Counted from the first letter of the stretch, positions 18,466 to 28,280 are shown. The stretch is DNA of 64,000 bases from Pseudomonas alkylphenolica (GCF_000746525.1 NZ_CP009048.1:904501-968500); one strand, 5' to 3'. Numbers and translations are program-made. Notes: generated by a model not told the origin, from the sequence alone.

Positions 18466-20048
18466 TGAAAGAGGGCTTTCGCCAGGCTATGGCCTGGCTG
18501 CACACCTGGACCGGGCTGATCTTCGGCTGGCTGTTGTTTGCGATTTTCCTCACCGGGACCATGTCCTACTTCAAGGAGGAGATCAATCACTGGGCCCAGC
18601 CCGAGGTACCGGTTCGACCGCATGATCCGCTGGCCAGCCTGACGCTGGCGCAGAGCTACCTGCAGGAGCACGCGCCCAATGCCGGCAGCTGGTTCATTCG
18701 CCTGCCGGAAGCACGCGAGCCGGGCCTGAGTGTCGGCTGGCGGGCAGAGGGGGCCGGGCGCCGTGGTTTCATTGAAAAAAACCTCGACCCTGCCACTGGC
18801 GCAGAGGTCCAGGCCCGCGAGACCCGCGGCGGCGATTTTTTCTATCGCTTCCACTTTCAGCTGGAGATGCCTCATCCCTGGGGCCGCTGGCTGTCGACTT
18901 TCGCCGCGTTCATCATGCTCCTGGGGCTGGTGACCGGCATCATTACCCACAAGAAGATCTTCAAGGAGTTCTTCACCTTCCGCCCAGGCAAAGGCCAGCG
19001 CTCCTGGCTGGATGGCCACAATGCCATCGGTGTGCTGGTGCTGCCGTTTCACTTGATGATCAGCTACAGCAGCCTGGTGATCTTCATGTCGCTGGTGATG
19101 CCGGCCAGCATCATTGCCAGCTATGGCGATAACACCCGGGCTTACTTCAATGATCTGTTCGGTGCGTCCGAAGAGGTCAAGGTGGCCGGTGTTGCCGCGC
19201 CGTTGCTGCCGCTGCCGGCGCTTTACCAGGCGTTCCAGGAACAGGCGCCGGGCAGCCGCCACGGCTGGATCGAAGTGCAAAACCCGGGTGATCAGAATGC
19301 CCGCGTGCGTTTCTCCCGGCATGGCGGTGATGGCATTGCCTATCAGCGTGGTGGTGGCTGGGTGTTCGATGGCGTCAATGGCACGCTGCAAAACGACAGC
19401 AAAACCGAAGCTGTCCCGGTGGTGATTGCCGGCGGTATGTACGGCCTGCACATGGGCATGTTCGCCGGCCCCTGGTTGCGCTGGCTGTACTTCTTGTTCG
19501 GTGTGGCCGGCACGGCGGTGATCGGTACCGGTCTGGTGCTGTGGCTGGGCAAGCGTCAGCTCAAACACGCCAAGAGCGGCACACAGCCCTTCGAGTTGCG
19601 TCTGGTGGAGGTGTTGAACATCGCCAGCATGAGCGGCCTGTTGCTCGGTGTCGCGGCCTTCTTCTGGGCCAATCGCTTGCTGCCGGTGGGTCTGGAAGGC
19701 CGTGCCGGGTGGGAAGTGAACAGTTTCTTCCTGCTCTGGGCGCTGTCGGTGGTGCACGCCATGCTGCGACCGGGGCGTCGCGCCTGGGCCGAGCAATTGG
19801 GACTGGCTGCGCTGTTGTGGGCCGGCTTGCCGCTGCTCAATCAATTGACCACAGGGCAGGGGTTGATTCATTCGATTACGGTCGGTGACTGGGCCATGGC
19901 CGGATTCGACCTGACGGCGCTGGGCTGCGGCCTGTTCTTCGCCTGGGGCGCGCGCAAAATGTGGCGCCCGCCGGTGGTGGTCGCCAAGCGTGCGCCGAAG
20001 GCGGCGAAAGCGGCCAGCGCCAACCTGATCGAAAGCGAGGTGAGCTGA
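18465..20048 (+). CDS. PepSY-associated TM protein (putative siderophore-iron reductase)
   Basis: 527 aa with four or more membrane helices. N-terminal helix in WLHTWTGLIFGWLLFAIFLTG, PepSY-type segment with LHRWHT-like wording, histidine-containing helices (RWLSTFAAFIMLLGLVTGII, GHNAIGVLVLPFHLMI) and a C-terminal membrane block (GMYGLHMGMFAGPWLRWLYF). The conserved histidines in membrane helices suggest haem or metal binding. PepSY-TM proteins FoxB and FpvG of P. aeruginosa act in reductive iron release from siderophores, and a like role is inferred. Starts within the TGATG overlap of the previous gene and ends in the same overlap with the next. Confidence 0.88.
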   Translation: MKEGFRQAMAWLHTWTGLIFGWLLFAIFLTGTMSYFKEEINHWAQPEVPVRPHDPLASLTLAQSYLQEHAPNAGSWFIRLPEAREPGLSVGWRAEGAGRRGFIEKNLDPATGAEVQARETRGGDFFYRFHFQLEMPHPWGRWLSTFAAFIMLLGLVTGIITHKKIFKEFFTFRPGKGQRSWLDGHNAIGVLVLPFHLMISYSSLVIFMSLVMPASIIASYGDNTRAYFNDLFGASEEVKVAGVAAPLLPLPALYQAFQEQAPGSRHGWIEVQNPGDQNARVRFSRHGGDGIAYQRGGGWVFDGVNGTLQNDSKTEAVPVVIAGGMYGLHMGMFAGPWLRWLYFLFGVAGTAVIGTGLVLWLGKRQLKHAKSGTQPFELRLVEVLNIASMSGLLLGVAAFFWANRLLPVGLEGRAGWEVNSFFLLWALSVVHAMLRPGRRAWAEQLGLAALLWAGLPLLNQLTTGQGLIHSITVGDWAMAGFDLTALGCGLFFAWGARKMWRPPVVVAKRAPKAAKAASANLIESEVS

Positions 20049-20374
20049 TGCTGGCCGTTACCCTGTTTGGTTTTGCCGGTTTCGCCTGCCTGTGTCTGGC
20101 CATGGAGAAACACTACAAGGACCTGCTCGGCAGCGCGCCCAGCGCGGCGCGTTTGCGCATCCTGCGAATCGCTGGCTGGTTGTTGCAGTTGCTGGCGCTG
20201 TCCCTGGCCGTGCATAACAGCGGCTGGGCCATGGGCCTGGTCGAGCTGTTTGCGGTGTTGATGGCGGGCGTTACGCTCTGGGTGTTCCTGCTGCCTTATC
20301 AACCACGGCTGTTGCTTGGGCTGCTTGGGCTTAGCCTGGTACTGGGGCCAGTGTTGGTGATGTTGCCCGGTTAG
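20048..20374 (+). CDS. DUF3325-type small membrane protein
   Basis: 108 aa with three to four hydrophobic segments (MLAVTLFGFAGFACLCLAM, ILRIAGWLLQLLALSLAV, WAMGLVELFAVLMAGVTLWVFLLP, LLLGLLGLSLVLGPVLVML) and a conserved MEKHYKDLLG after the first helix. Translationally coupled to the PepSY gene through TGATG. Unknown function; the DUF3649-PepSY-DUF3325 order is typical beside iron receptors. The 6-bp gap to the convergent AraC gene leaves no room for a separate terminator. Confidence 0.85.
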   Translation: MLAVTLFGFAGFACLCLAMEKHYKDLLGSAPSAARLRILRIAGWLLQLLALSLAVHNSGWAMGLVELFAVLMAGVTLWVFLLPYQPRLLLGLLGLSLVLGPVLVMLPG

Positions 20375-20380
20375 GCTGAT

Positions 20381-21256
20381 CTAGCACCTGAAGGCCGCCC
20401 GGTAAGCACCGGGCGTCGCCCCCAACGCCTGGCGAAAGCGGTTGCTGAAGTGGCTGGCGCTGGCAAAGCCGCACTGCAACGCGACTTCGCCCAAAGGCAG
20501 TTCGCCAAAGCGCAGTAGTTTACGTGCCGTGGCCAGGCGCCGGGCCAGCAGGTATTGGTGCGGTGGCAGGCCGAAGCTTTCGCGGAACATCCGCGCAAAG
20601 TGGTACTCGGACAGGTTGCACAGCGCCGCCAGCTCACCCAGGCTCAACGCCTGGTCCAGATGCCCTTCGATGTACTCGCTCAGTTGCCGGCGCTGGTGCG
20701 CGGCCAGCCCGCCTTTGAGACGCAGACCCTGACGCAGGCCGACCTGGTTGAGTACCGCATGGTCGAGAATGTCGTGGGCCAGGGTGCTGGTCAGCAGGCG
20801 CTCGCCCGGTTCATCCCAGTTCTGGGCGATCAGTTGGCGAAAGCGGCGCGCTTGCTCGGGGTCGTCGAGGAACGTTGCTTCCTGCAATTGCAGTTCACGC
20901 GGTTCGCGGTCGAGCAGGCTGATGCAACCGAGGGCGAACTGCTCCTGGCTGATATACAGGTGCGCCAGGCGGATCGAGCCATTGACCACCCAATGCGACG
21001 CCGAACCGGCAGGCATGATGCACAGTTTGTCGGGCGCGCCTTTGTGGCTGGGCTGGTCACGGCGGAAGGTGCCGGTGCCGTCGGCGATGTAGCAGGACAG
21101 GGTGTGGTGGGTCGGCGCTTCGTAGTCGCGGGCGTCGTGACGGTTGTTCCACAAGGCTGCTGCCAGGCCGTCACCCAGGTGCGCGCTGTGCTCCAGACGG
21201 GCATGGGGTGAGTCGTGCATGGCTTTGAAAACTTGCAGCTGGTCCAACGCGTTCAT
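20381..21256 (-). CDS. AraC-family transcriptional regulator
   Basis: 291 aa. An N-terminal cupin-like sensor domain (APTHHTLSCYIADGTGTF...CIMPAGSASHW) and a C-terminal double helix-turn-helix (LGELAALCNLSEYHFARMF and LGEVALQCGFASASHFSNRFR) with the AraC signature. ATG at 21256 with AGAGGTA upstream. Divergent from the EamA transporter gene 137 bp away, which is the obvious target candidate; the ligand is unknown. Confidence 0.92.
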   Translation of the reverse strand: MNALDQLQVFKAMHDSPHARLEHSAHLGDGLAAALWNNRHDARDYEAPTHHTLSCYIADGTGTFRRDQPSHKGAPDKLCIMPAGSASHWVVNGSIRLAHLYISQEQFALGCISLLDREPRELQLQEATFLDDPEQARRFRQLIAQNWDEPGERLLTSTLAHDILDHAVLNQVGLRQGLRLKGGLAAHQRRQLSEYIEGHLDQALSLGELAALCNLSEYHFARMFRESFGLPPHQYLLARRLATARKLLRFGELPLGEVALQCGFASASHFSNRFRQALGATPGAYRAAFRC

Positions 21257-21393
21257 GTGCGCTACCTCTGGCGGTCATCCTACTCCGCTGCACAACGGCT
21301 GACAGCAGCGGGCGCAGCAAAAGCGCAAGAATCTGCAAGCGCACTCAGCCCGCTCGGCCGGAGACTGACGGCCTGGATGCGAGGAGTGCTGCC

Positions 21394-22296
21394 ATGAACC
21401 TGTCGTTGTACCTGCTGACCGTATTGATCTGGGGCACCACCTGGATTGCCCTGAAACTGCAACTGGGCGTGGTCGCCATTCCCGTGTCGATTGTCTATCG
21501 CTTCGCGCTGGCCGGGCTGATCCTGTTCGCCATTCTGCTGCTCAGCCGCCGCCTGCAGCCGATGAACCGTCGTGGTCATGGCATCTGCCTGGCCCAGGGC
21601 TTTTGCCTGTTCTGCGTCAACTTCATGTGCTTTCTGACGGCCAGCCAATGGATCCCCAGCGGGCTGATCGCCGTGGTGTTTTCCACCGCGACCTTGTGGA
21701 ACGCGCTCAATGCCCGGGTGTTCTTCGGCCAGAAGATCGCCGCCAATGTTCTCGGTGGCGGCGCACTCGGCCTGTGCGGTTTGGGTCTGTTGTTCTGGCC
21801 CGAGCTGTCGGGACATGCCGCCAGTCGTGAAACCCTGATCGGGCTGGCCCTGGCCTTGCTCGGCACCTTGTGCTTTTCGGCGGGCAATATGCTCTCCAGC
21901 TTGCAGCAAAAGGCCGGCCTGCGGCCTATGACCACCAATGCCTGGGGCATGCTTTATGGTGCCGGGATGCTTGCGGCGTACTGCCTGTTCAGCGGCATTC
22001 CTTTCGATATGGAATGGAATACGCGCTACATCGGCTCGCTGCTGTATCTGGTGATTCCGGGCTCGGTGATCGGCTTTACTGCCTACCTGACCCTGGTCGG
22101 GCGCATGGGACCGGAGCGTGCGGCGTATTGCACGGTGTTGTTCCCGCTGGTGGCGTTGAATGTATCGGCGTTCTACGAGGGGTATCAGTGGACGGCGCCT
22201 GCGCTGTCTGGGCTGGTGCTGGTGATGCTGGGGAATGTGTTGGTGTTCAGGAAGCCCAAGTTCAAGGTTGGCGCTGCTGTTGTTGCTTTGAGGTAG
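21394..22296 (+). CDS. EamA/DMT-superfamily exporter
   Basis: 300 aa, about ten transmembrane helices in two EamA repeats (LLTVLIWGTTWIALKLQ; LIGLALALLGTLCFSAGNML). Drug/metabolite transporter family, probable inner-membrane exporter of amino acids or other small metabolites; substrate not evident. GAGGAG precedes the ATG. Divergent AraC regulator; a class 1 REP follows the stop. Confidence 0.9.
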   Translation: MNLSLYLLTVLIWGTTWIALKLQLGVVAIPVSIVYRFALAGLILFAILLLSRRLQPMNRRGHGICLAQGFCLFCVNFMCFLTASQWIPSGLIAVVFSTATLWNALNARVFFGQKIAANVLGGGALGLCGLGLLFWPELSGHAASRETLIGLALALLGTLCFSAGNMLSSLQQKAGLRPMTTNAWGMLYGAGMLAAYCLFSGIPFDMEWNTRYIGSLLYLVIPGSVIGFTAYLTLVGRMGPERAAYCTVLFPLVALNVSAFYEGYQWTAPALSGLVLVMLGNVLVFRKPKFKVGAAVVALR

Positions 22297-22302
22297 GCCT
22301 TT

Positions 22303-22366
22303 TCGCGGGGCAAGCCCGCTCCCACCGGCATATCACAGTGCCGGTGGGAGCGGGCTTGCCCCGCGA
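22303..22366. repeat. REP pair (class 1)
   Basis: TCGCGGGGCAAGCCCGCTCC facing its inverted copy, filling the gap between two convergent genes. Confidence 0.95.
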
Positions 22367-22372
22367 TAGGTT

Positions 22373-23344
22373 TTACTTCCAAACCTGCGGGTTGACCAAA
22401 TCCCGCGGCCGCTCACCCAGCAGGGCGCTGCGCAGGTTATCGATGGCCCGGTTGGCCATGGCTTCACGGGTTTCGGCGGTGGCCGAACCGACATGCGGCA
22501 AGGTCAGGGCGTTGGGCAACTGGAACAGCGGCGATTCGGCCAGCGGCTCCTTCTCATACACGTCCAGCCCGGCACCGCGAATGGTGCCATTGCGCAGGGC
22601 CTCCACCAGCGCCGCCTCATCCACCACCGGCCCACGCGATACGTTGATCAGGAAGGCGCTGGGCTTCATCAGTTGCAGTTCACGGCTGCTGATCAAGTGT
22701 TTGGTCTGGGCCCCAAGCGGCACCACCAGGCAGACGAAATCGGCTTCAGCCAGCAATTCATCCAGGCTGCGGAACTGGGCGCCGAGTTCCTGCTCCAGCG
22801 CGGTCTTGCGCGAGTTGCCGCTATAGATGACCGACATGTTGAAGCCGAAGCGCCCACGGCGGGCAATGGCCGCGCCGATGTTGCCCAGGCCAACGATCCC
22901 CAGGGTTTTGCCGTGCACATCGCTACCGAACTGCGCCGGGCCGACGGTGGCTTGCCATTGCCCGGCCTTGGTCCAGGCATCGAGCTCGGCAACGCGGCGG
23001 GCGCTGCCCATGAGCAGGGCGAAGCCCAGGTCGGCAGTGCTTTCGGTCAGTACGTCGGGGGTGTTGGTCAGGGCAATGCCACGTGCATTGAAGTAGTTCA
23101 GGTCGTAGTTGTCGTAGCCCACCGACACACTCGACACCACTTCCAGTTTACCGGCGTTGGCCAGCTGCGCTTCACCAAGCTTGCGACCCACACCGATCAG
23201 GCCGTGGGCATCGGGCAGGGCTTCGTTGAACTGGGCACTGATATCGCCGAGCTTGGGGTTCGGCACGATCACGTTGAAGTCTTGCTGCAGGCGTTCGACC
23301 ATCGCCGGGGTGATGCGGCTGAAGGCAAGGACAGTCTTTTTCAT
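22373..23344 (-). CDS. ghrB: 2-ketogluconate/hydroxypyruvate reductase, GhrB-like
   Basis: 323 aa D-isomer-specific 2-hydroxyacid dehydrogenase. NAD(P)-binding GIVGLGNIGAAIARR with the following RFGFNMSVIYSGNSRK favouring NADPH, substrate Arg in NVSRGPVVDEAAL, Glu in DVYEKEPL and catalytic His in LPHVGSAT. Length equals E. coli GhrB (324 aa), which reduces glyoxylate, hydroxypyruvate and 2-keto-D-gluconate. Cytoplasmic. Separated from the next upstream gene by a class 3 REP. Confidence 0.88.
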   Translation of the reverse strand: MKKTVLAFSRITPAMVERLQQDFNVIVPNPKLGDISAQFNEALPDAHGLIGVGRKLGEAQLANAGKLEVVSSVSVGYDNYDLNYFNARGIALTNTPDVLTESTADLGFALLMGSARRVAELDAWTKAGQWQATVGPAQFGSDVHGKTLGIVGLGNIGAAIARRGRFGFNMSVIYSGNSRKTALEQELGAQFRSLDELLAEADFVCLVVPLGAQTKHLISSRELQLMKPSAFLINVSRGPVVDEAALVEALRNGTIRGAGLDVYEKEPLAESPLFQLPNALTLPHVGSATAETREAMANRAIDNLRSALLGERPRDLVNPQVWK

Positions 23345-23385
23345 CGGCTACTTCTCTGCAAGGCGGTGATGGTTGTGTGGCCCTT

Positions 23386-23432
23386 TCGCGGCGCAAGGCC
23401 GCTCCCACTGTAGGAGCGGCCTTGCGCCGCGA
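23386..23432. repeat. REP pair (class 3)
   Basis: TCGCGGCGCAAGGCCGCTCC and its inverted copy with a 7-bp spacer. The sequence differs from class 1 (GCGCAAGGCC in place of GGGCAAGCCC). Confidence 0.9.
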
Positions 23433-23436
23433 TGAT

Positions 23437-24384
23437 TCAGTTGGCGATCAGCAGCTCATGAGTCTTCAGGTCTGCCTCATGGGCGGCGAGGATTTCCGGC
23501 AACGAGTTGCGCAGGTACTCGACCCAGGTCTTGATCTTGGCATCCAGGTACTGGCGCGACGGATAGATCGCGTACAGGTTCAGCTCCTGCAAACGGTAAT
23601 CGGGCATCACCCGTACCAGCGAGCCGTCACGCAGCCCGTCGATGGCCGAGTAGATCGGCAATACACCGACGCCCATGCCACTGCGGATCGCAGTCTTCAT
23701 CGCATCCGCCGAGTTCACCTGGAACGGCGCCTGGGTGATGTTCACCACTTCCTGGCCTTCCGGACCGTCGAACAGCCATTTTTCCAGCGGGATCACCGGG
23801 CTGACCATGCGCAGGCAGGAATGGTTGAGCAGGTCGCTGGGCTTGTGCGCGATGCCGTGGCGTTTCACGTAGTCGGGCGAGGCGCAGACGATGCTGTAGG
23901 TGATGCCCAGGCGCTGGGACACGAAGCCCGAATCCGGCAGCTCGCTGGCCAGCACGATGGACACGTCGTAGCCCTCGTCGAGCAGGTCCGGCACGCGGTT
24001 GGCCATGGTCAGGTCGAAGGTCACGTCCGGGTGGGTTTCGCGGTAGCGGGCGATGGCATCGATGACGAAATGCTGGCCGACGCCGGTCATCGAATGCACC
24101 TTCAACTGCCCGGCCGGACGGGCATGCGCGTCGCTGGCCTCGGCCTCGGCTTCCTCGACATAGGTGAGGATCTGTTCGCAACGCATCAAGTAACGTTTGC
24201 CGGCCTCGGTCAGGGCAATGCGCCGGGTGGTGCGGTTGAGCAGGCGGGTTTGCAGATGGGCTTCAAGATTGGAGACCGCCCGCGAGACGTTGGCGGTGGT
24301 CGTATCCAGGTGCACAGCCGCGGCAGTAAAGCTGCCGACCTGGGCTACGCAACTAAAAGCACGCATGTTTTGCAGGGTGTCCAT
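23437..24384 (-). CDS. LysR-family transcriptional regulator
   Basis: 315 aa. N-terminal winged helix (MRAFSCVAQVGSFTAAAVHLDTTTANVSRAVSNLEAHL) and a C-terminal effector domain with periplasmic-binding fold. It is divergent from the export cluster starting at 24571 (186-bp gap), the arrangement of AaeR with aaeXAB, so it probably controls that cluster in response to an aromatic acid or similar effector. Confidence 0.92.
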   Translation of the reverse strand: MDTLQNMRAFSCVAQVGSFTAAAVHLDTTTANVSRAVSNLEAHLQTRLLNRTTRRIALTEAGKRYLMRCEQILTYVEEAEAEASDAHARPAGQLKVHSMTGVGQHFVIDAIARYRETHPDVTFDLTMANRVPDLLDEGYDVSIVLASELPDSGFVSQRLGITYSIVCASPDYVKRHGIAHKPSDLLNHSCLRMVSPVIPLEKWLFDGPEGQEVVNITQAPFQVNSADAMKTAIRSGMGVGVLPIYSAIDGLRDGSLVRVMPDYRLQELNLYAIYPSRQYLDAKIKTWVEYLRNSLPEILAAHEADLKTHELLIAN

Positions 24385-24570
24385 GGGTCGCTCTCAAAGT
24401 AGACGACAAATTGTGACATGAAGTAACCGAGGCGGTCTTCAGACTAAAGCCGGATTATCGCTGTTTTCGTAACAAAGATTCGCAGTAATACACGCTTATC
24501 GCCAGTGCGGCGGCCCCCTAGAATTGCGTCTCCAAGCGTCATCCACCTTCTACGTCGGGAATTCGCAGCT

Positions 24571-26097
24571 GTGCCGCGTCGCATCATCAGAGCGCTGAAT
24601 GCGCTCAGTGTCTGTGCCCTTAGCTTGACCTTGAGCGGCTGTATCGGAACCTGGGGCATTGCCCCGCAAAGCAAGACGCTGCAAGCCAATACCCTGACCA
24701 CCGACGAGGCGATCCGCGAGGCCGCCCGTGATGCCCACTGGCCTGACCAGCAGTGGTGGCGCGCCTATGGCGATCCACAACTGGACCGCTGGATCGCCCT
24801 GGCAGTCAACGACAGCCCGAGCATGGCCATGGCCGCTGCGCGAGTGCGTGAGGCCAAAGCCATGGCCGGGGTGGTCGAGTCTGCCGAGAAACTGCAGGTC
24901 AACGGCGAGTCGACACTCAAGCGCCACAACTGGCCGGAAGACCAGTTCTATGGCCCGGGGGCCTTGTCCGGGGCCAACACCTGGGACAACAACGCCGCCC
25001 TCGGCTTCAGTTACGCCCTGGACCTCTGGGGCCGCGAGCGCAATGCCAGCGAACAGGCCGTGGACATGGCCCACATGAGCGCGGCGCAGTTGCGCCAGGC
25101 GCAGCTGGAACTGCAGAACAACATCGTCAAGGTGTACATCCAGCTGTCCCTGCATTTCGCCCAGCGCGATATCGTCAAGGCCGAACTCGAACAACAGGAG
25201 CAGATCCTGGCCCTGGCCGAACGGCGCCTGGCCGGCGGTATCGGCACCCATTTCGAAGTCAGCCAGGCGCAGACACCGCTGCCGGAAACCCATCGTCAGC
25301 TCGATGCGCTGAATGAAGAAATCGCCCTGGCGCGCAACCAGCTGGCGGCGTTGGCCGGTAAAGGCCCGGGCGAGGGCGCGCAGCTGCAACGTCCGCAACT
25401 GGCCCTTGGTGCTGCGTTGAAACTGCCGTCGGCGTTGCCTGCCGAGCTGGTCGGCCAGCGTCCGGACGTGGTTGCCAGCCGCTGGCAGGTCGCGGCCCAG
25501 GCACGTGGTATCGACGTCGCCCACGCCGGCTTTTTCCCCAACGTCGACCTGGTTGGCGGGCTCGGCTTCATGGCCACCGGCGGTGGTCCGCTGGAGTTTC
25601 TGACCGGGCGCAAGTTCAACTACAACGTCGGTCCCGCCATCAGCCTGCCGGTGTTCGACGGCGGCCGCCTGCGCTCGCAACTGGGTGTCGCCTCAGCCGG
25701 TTATGACATCGCCGTGGCGCGCTACAACCAGACCGTGGTCGAGGCCCTCAAGGGCATCTCCGATCAGCTGATTCGCCGCGAGTCGATGAACGAGCAGCAG
25801 CATTTTGCGGCCGAGTCGGTGGCGTCGGCGCAGAAGACCTACGACATTGCCATGATCGCCTTCCAGCGCGGCCTGACCGATTACCTCAATGTCCTCAACG
25901 CCCAGACCTTGCTGTTCCGCCAGCAACAGATCCAGCAGCAGGTCCAGGCCGCGCGCCTGACCGCGCATGCCGAGCTGGTCACTGCCCTGGGTGGCGGCCT
26001 CGGTGCTGGCAACGATGTACCGGATGAAGATAAACAACAGGCGCCGAAAACCCCGGCGACCCTGGCCATCTTCGACAAGCCGGACCGTGCCGAATGA
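24571..26097 (+). CDS. Outer-membrane efflux lipoprotein, NodT/OprM family
   Basis: 508 aa TolC-like outer-membrane factor. GTG at 24571 with GGGA upstream gives a lipoprotein signal ending LTLSGC, so the mature protein begins at a lipidated cysteine. Two outer-membrane-factor repeats follow (WWRAYGDPQLDRWIALAVNDSPSM; LPAELVGQRPDVVASRWQVAAQARGI). Stop overlaps the FUSC start by ATGA. It completes an envelope-spanning pump with the FUSC permease and HlyD adaptor downstream. Confidence 0.92.
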   Translation: MPRRIIRALNALSVCALSLTLSGCIGTWGIAPQSKTLQANTLTTDEAIREAARDAHWPDQQWWRAYGDPQLDRWIALAVNDSPSMAMAAARVREAKAMAGVVESAEKLQVNGESTLKRHNWPEDQFYGPGALSGANTWDNNAALGFSYALDLWGRERNASEQAVDMAHMSAAQLRQAQLELQNNIVKVYIQLSLHFAQRDIVKAELEQQEQILALAERRLAGGIGTHFEVSQAQTPLPETHRQLDALNEEIALARNQLAALAGKGPGEGAQLQRPQLALGAALKLPSALPAELVGQRPDVVASRWQVAAQARGIDVAHAGFFPNVDLVGGLGFMATGGGPLEFLTGRKFNYNVGPAISLPVFDGGRLRSQLGVASAGYDIAVARYNQTVVEALKGISDQLIRRESMNEQQHFAAESVASAQKTYDIAMIAFQRGLTDYLNVLNAQTLLFRQQQIQQQVQAARLTAHAELVTALGGGLGAGNDVPDEDKQQAPKTPATLAIFDKPDRAE

Positions 26098-28280
26098 GCG
26101 CACTGACCCTGCCGTTTCGCTGGTTGGCAAGTCTTGAATGGCGTCGTGGTTTCTTTGAGTGGGCACGCACCGACGGGGTGACCTGGGTCTACATCTTCAA
26201 GGTCCTCAGCGCCGCGTTCCTGACCCTGTGGCTGGCCATGCGCCTGGAGTTGCCGCAGCCGCGCACCGCGATGATCACGGTGTTCATCGTCATGCAGCCG
26301 CAGAGCGGGCACGTGTTTGCCAAGAGCTTCTGGCGCTTGCTCGGGACCCTGGCCGGCTCGTCGATGATGGTCACCTTGATCGCCCTGTTTCCGCAGAACA
26401 CCGAACTGTTCCTGCCGAGCCTGGCGATCTGGGTGGGCCTGTGCTCGGCCGGTGCCATGCGCTATCGGACCTTTCAGGCCTACGGTTTCGTGCTGGCCGG
26501 TTACACCGCCGCGATGGTCGGACTTCCCGCCCTGGAGCACCCGGACGGCGCGTTCATGGCGGCAGTCTGGCGGGTACTGGAAATCTCCCTGGGGATTCTG
26601 GTGTCGACCCTGGTCAGCGCCGCGATCCTGCCGCAGTCGGCCAGTGCGGCGATGCGCAATGCCCTGTACCAGCGCTTCGGGGTGTTCGCCGGTTTTGTCG
26701 TCGAAGGCCTGCGTGGCGACAGCCAGCGCGATCGCTTCGAAAGCAGCAACGTACGTTTTGTCGCTGAAGCGGTTGGCCTGGAAAGCCTGCGCAATGTCAC
26801 TGCTTTCGAAGACCCGCACATGCGCCGACGCAATGGTCGGCTGGGGCGCATGAACAGTGAGTTCATGGCCATCACCACGCGCTTCAACGCCTTGCACCAG
26901 TTGCTTGAGCGCCTGCGCCTGCGCGGCCCGTTGCAGATCGTCACGGCGATCGAGCCCGGCCTCAAGGCCTTGACCGAGCTGCTCGATGCCTATGCCGGGC
27001 GGGCGCTGACCAGTGCCGATGCCGCGCGTCTGGCCGAGCAACTGACGGCCTACAAGGAAGGCCTGCCGGAACGGGTGCGCAGCCTGCGCGCCGCCTATGT
27101 CGAGACCGGGCCGAGCGATGCCGATCTGCTCGATTTTCATACCGCTTACGAATTGCTGTACCGCTTTGTCGATGACCTGCACAACTACGCCCTGACGCAC
27201 GCCTCGCTGGCCGAGCACAACCATGCCCGTGAGCAGTGGGACGAGCCGTATGTGGCGCAGACCAACTGGATGGTATCGCTGGCGGCAGGGCTGCGTGCTT
27301 CGTTCATCCTGCTGGTGCTCGGCAGCTTCTGGATCCTCACGGCCTGGCCGAGCGGGGCGATGATGACCTTGATCGCCGCCGCCACCGTGGGCTTGTCGGC
27401 GGCCTCGCCGAACCCCAAGCGGATGTCGTTCCAGATGGCCTGCGGGACCTTGATCGGGGCGTTCATCGGCTTCTTCGAAACCTTCTTCGTGTTCCCCTGG
27501 ATCGACGGCTTCCCTTTGCTCTGCCTGGTGCTGGCGCCGGTGTTCGTGCTGGGCGCATTCCTGGCGTCGCGGCCAGCGTATGCCGGTGTCGGTCTGGGCC
27601 TGCTGATCTTCTTTGCCACCGGTTCCGTGCCGGACAACCTGACGGTCTACAACCCTTACAACTTCATCAACGACTACATCGCCATGGTCATCGGCATGCT
27701 GGTATGTGCCGCGGCCGGGGCGATCATCCTGCCGCCGAACAGCCGCTGGTTGTGGAGCCGCCTGGAGCAGGACTTGCGCAGCCAGGTGCTGTTCGCCATC
27801 AGCGGCCGCTTGCGTGGCCTGGGATCGGGCTTTGAAAGCCGCACCCGCGACCTGCTGCACCAGGCCTATGGTCTGGCCGCCGGTAAACCTCAGGTACAGA
27901 GCAATCTGCTGCGCTGGATGTTCCTGGTGCTGGAGGTCGGGCACGCGATCATCGAGCTGCGCAAAGAGCAGGCGATCCTGCCGGTGCACCCGTGTTATGC
28001 CGAATCGCAACCCTGGCGCCAGGCGATCCGGGTCATGGGCCGGGCCCTGGCGCGCTTGTTCCTGCAGCCGAGCGCGAGCAACCACGAGCGCGCCCTGGTC
28101 GCCGTGGACCATGCCATCAGCCGCGTGCAGGCCACCGACGAACCCTTTGCCCGGCACTTTGATACCTCGGCCCTGCGCCGGGTGCAGAGCTACCTGCATT
28201 TCATCCGTACTTCGCTGCTCGACCCCCAGTCGCCGCTGGCCGCACTGGCCCCGGCCCAAGGACTGCCCCATGCCTCGTGA
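26094..28280 (+). CDS. FUSC-family inner-membrane exporter (AaeB-like)
   Basis: 728 aa. Two membrane blocks (about residues 35-180 and 390-545) separated and followed by soluble regions, the AaeB/fusaric acid resistance layout. RTAMITVFIVMQPQSGHVFAKSFWR is a typical first-block segment. Family members export aromatic carboxylic acids or fusaric acid. Coupled by ATGA to the outer-membrane factor and overlapping the DUF1656 start by 11 bp. Confidence 0.93.
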   Translation: MSALTLPFRWLASLEWRRGFFEWARTDGVTWVYIFKVLSAAFLTLWLAMRLELPQPRTAMITVFIVMQPQSGHVFAKSFWRLLGTLAGSSMMVTLIALFPQNTELFLPSLAIWVGLCSAGAMRYRTFQAYGFVLAGYTAAMVGLPALEHPDGAFMAAVWRVLEISLGILVSTLVSAAILPQSASAAMRNALYQRFGVFAGFVVEGLRGDSQRDRFESSNVRFVAEAVGLESLRNVTAFEDPHMRRRNGRLGRMNSEFMAITTRFNALHQLLERLRLRGPLQIVTAIEPGLKALTELLDAYAGRALTSADAARLAEQLTAYKEGLPERVRSLRAAYVETGPSDADLLDFHTAYELLYRFVDDLHNYALTHASLAEHNHAREQWDEPYVAQTNWMVSLAAGLRASFILLVLGSFWILTAWPSGAMMTLIAAATVGLSAASPNPKRMSFQMACGTLIGAFIGFFETFFVFPWIDGFPLLCLVLAPVFVLGAFLASRPAYAGVGLGLLIFFATGSVPDNLTVYNPYNFINDYIAMVIGMLVCAAAGAIILPPNSRWLWSRLEQDLRSQVLFAISGRLRGLGSGFESRTRDLLHQAYGLAAGKPQVQSNLLRWMFLVLEVGHAIIELRKEQAILPVHPCYAESQPWRQAIRVMGRALARLFLQPSASNHERALVAVDHAISRVQATDEPFARHFDTSALRRVQSYLHFIRTSLLDPQSPLAALAPAQGLPHAS

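Noticed and set aside
25881..28271. 796-codon open frame on the minus strand opposite the FUSC gene
   Set aside because: Low-complexity translation rich in G, R, Q, H, no domain; it is the antisense shadow of a GC-rich gene with clear homology.
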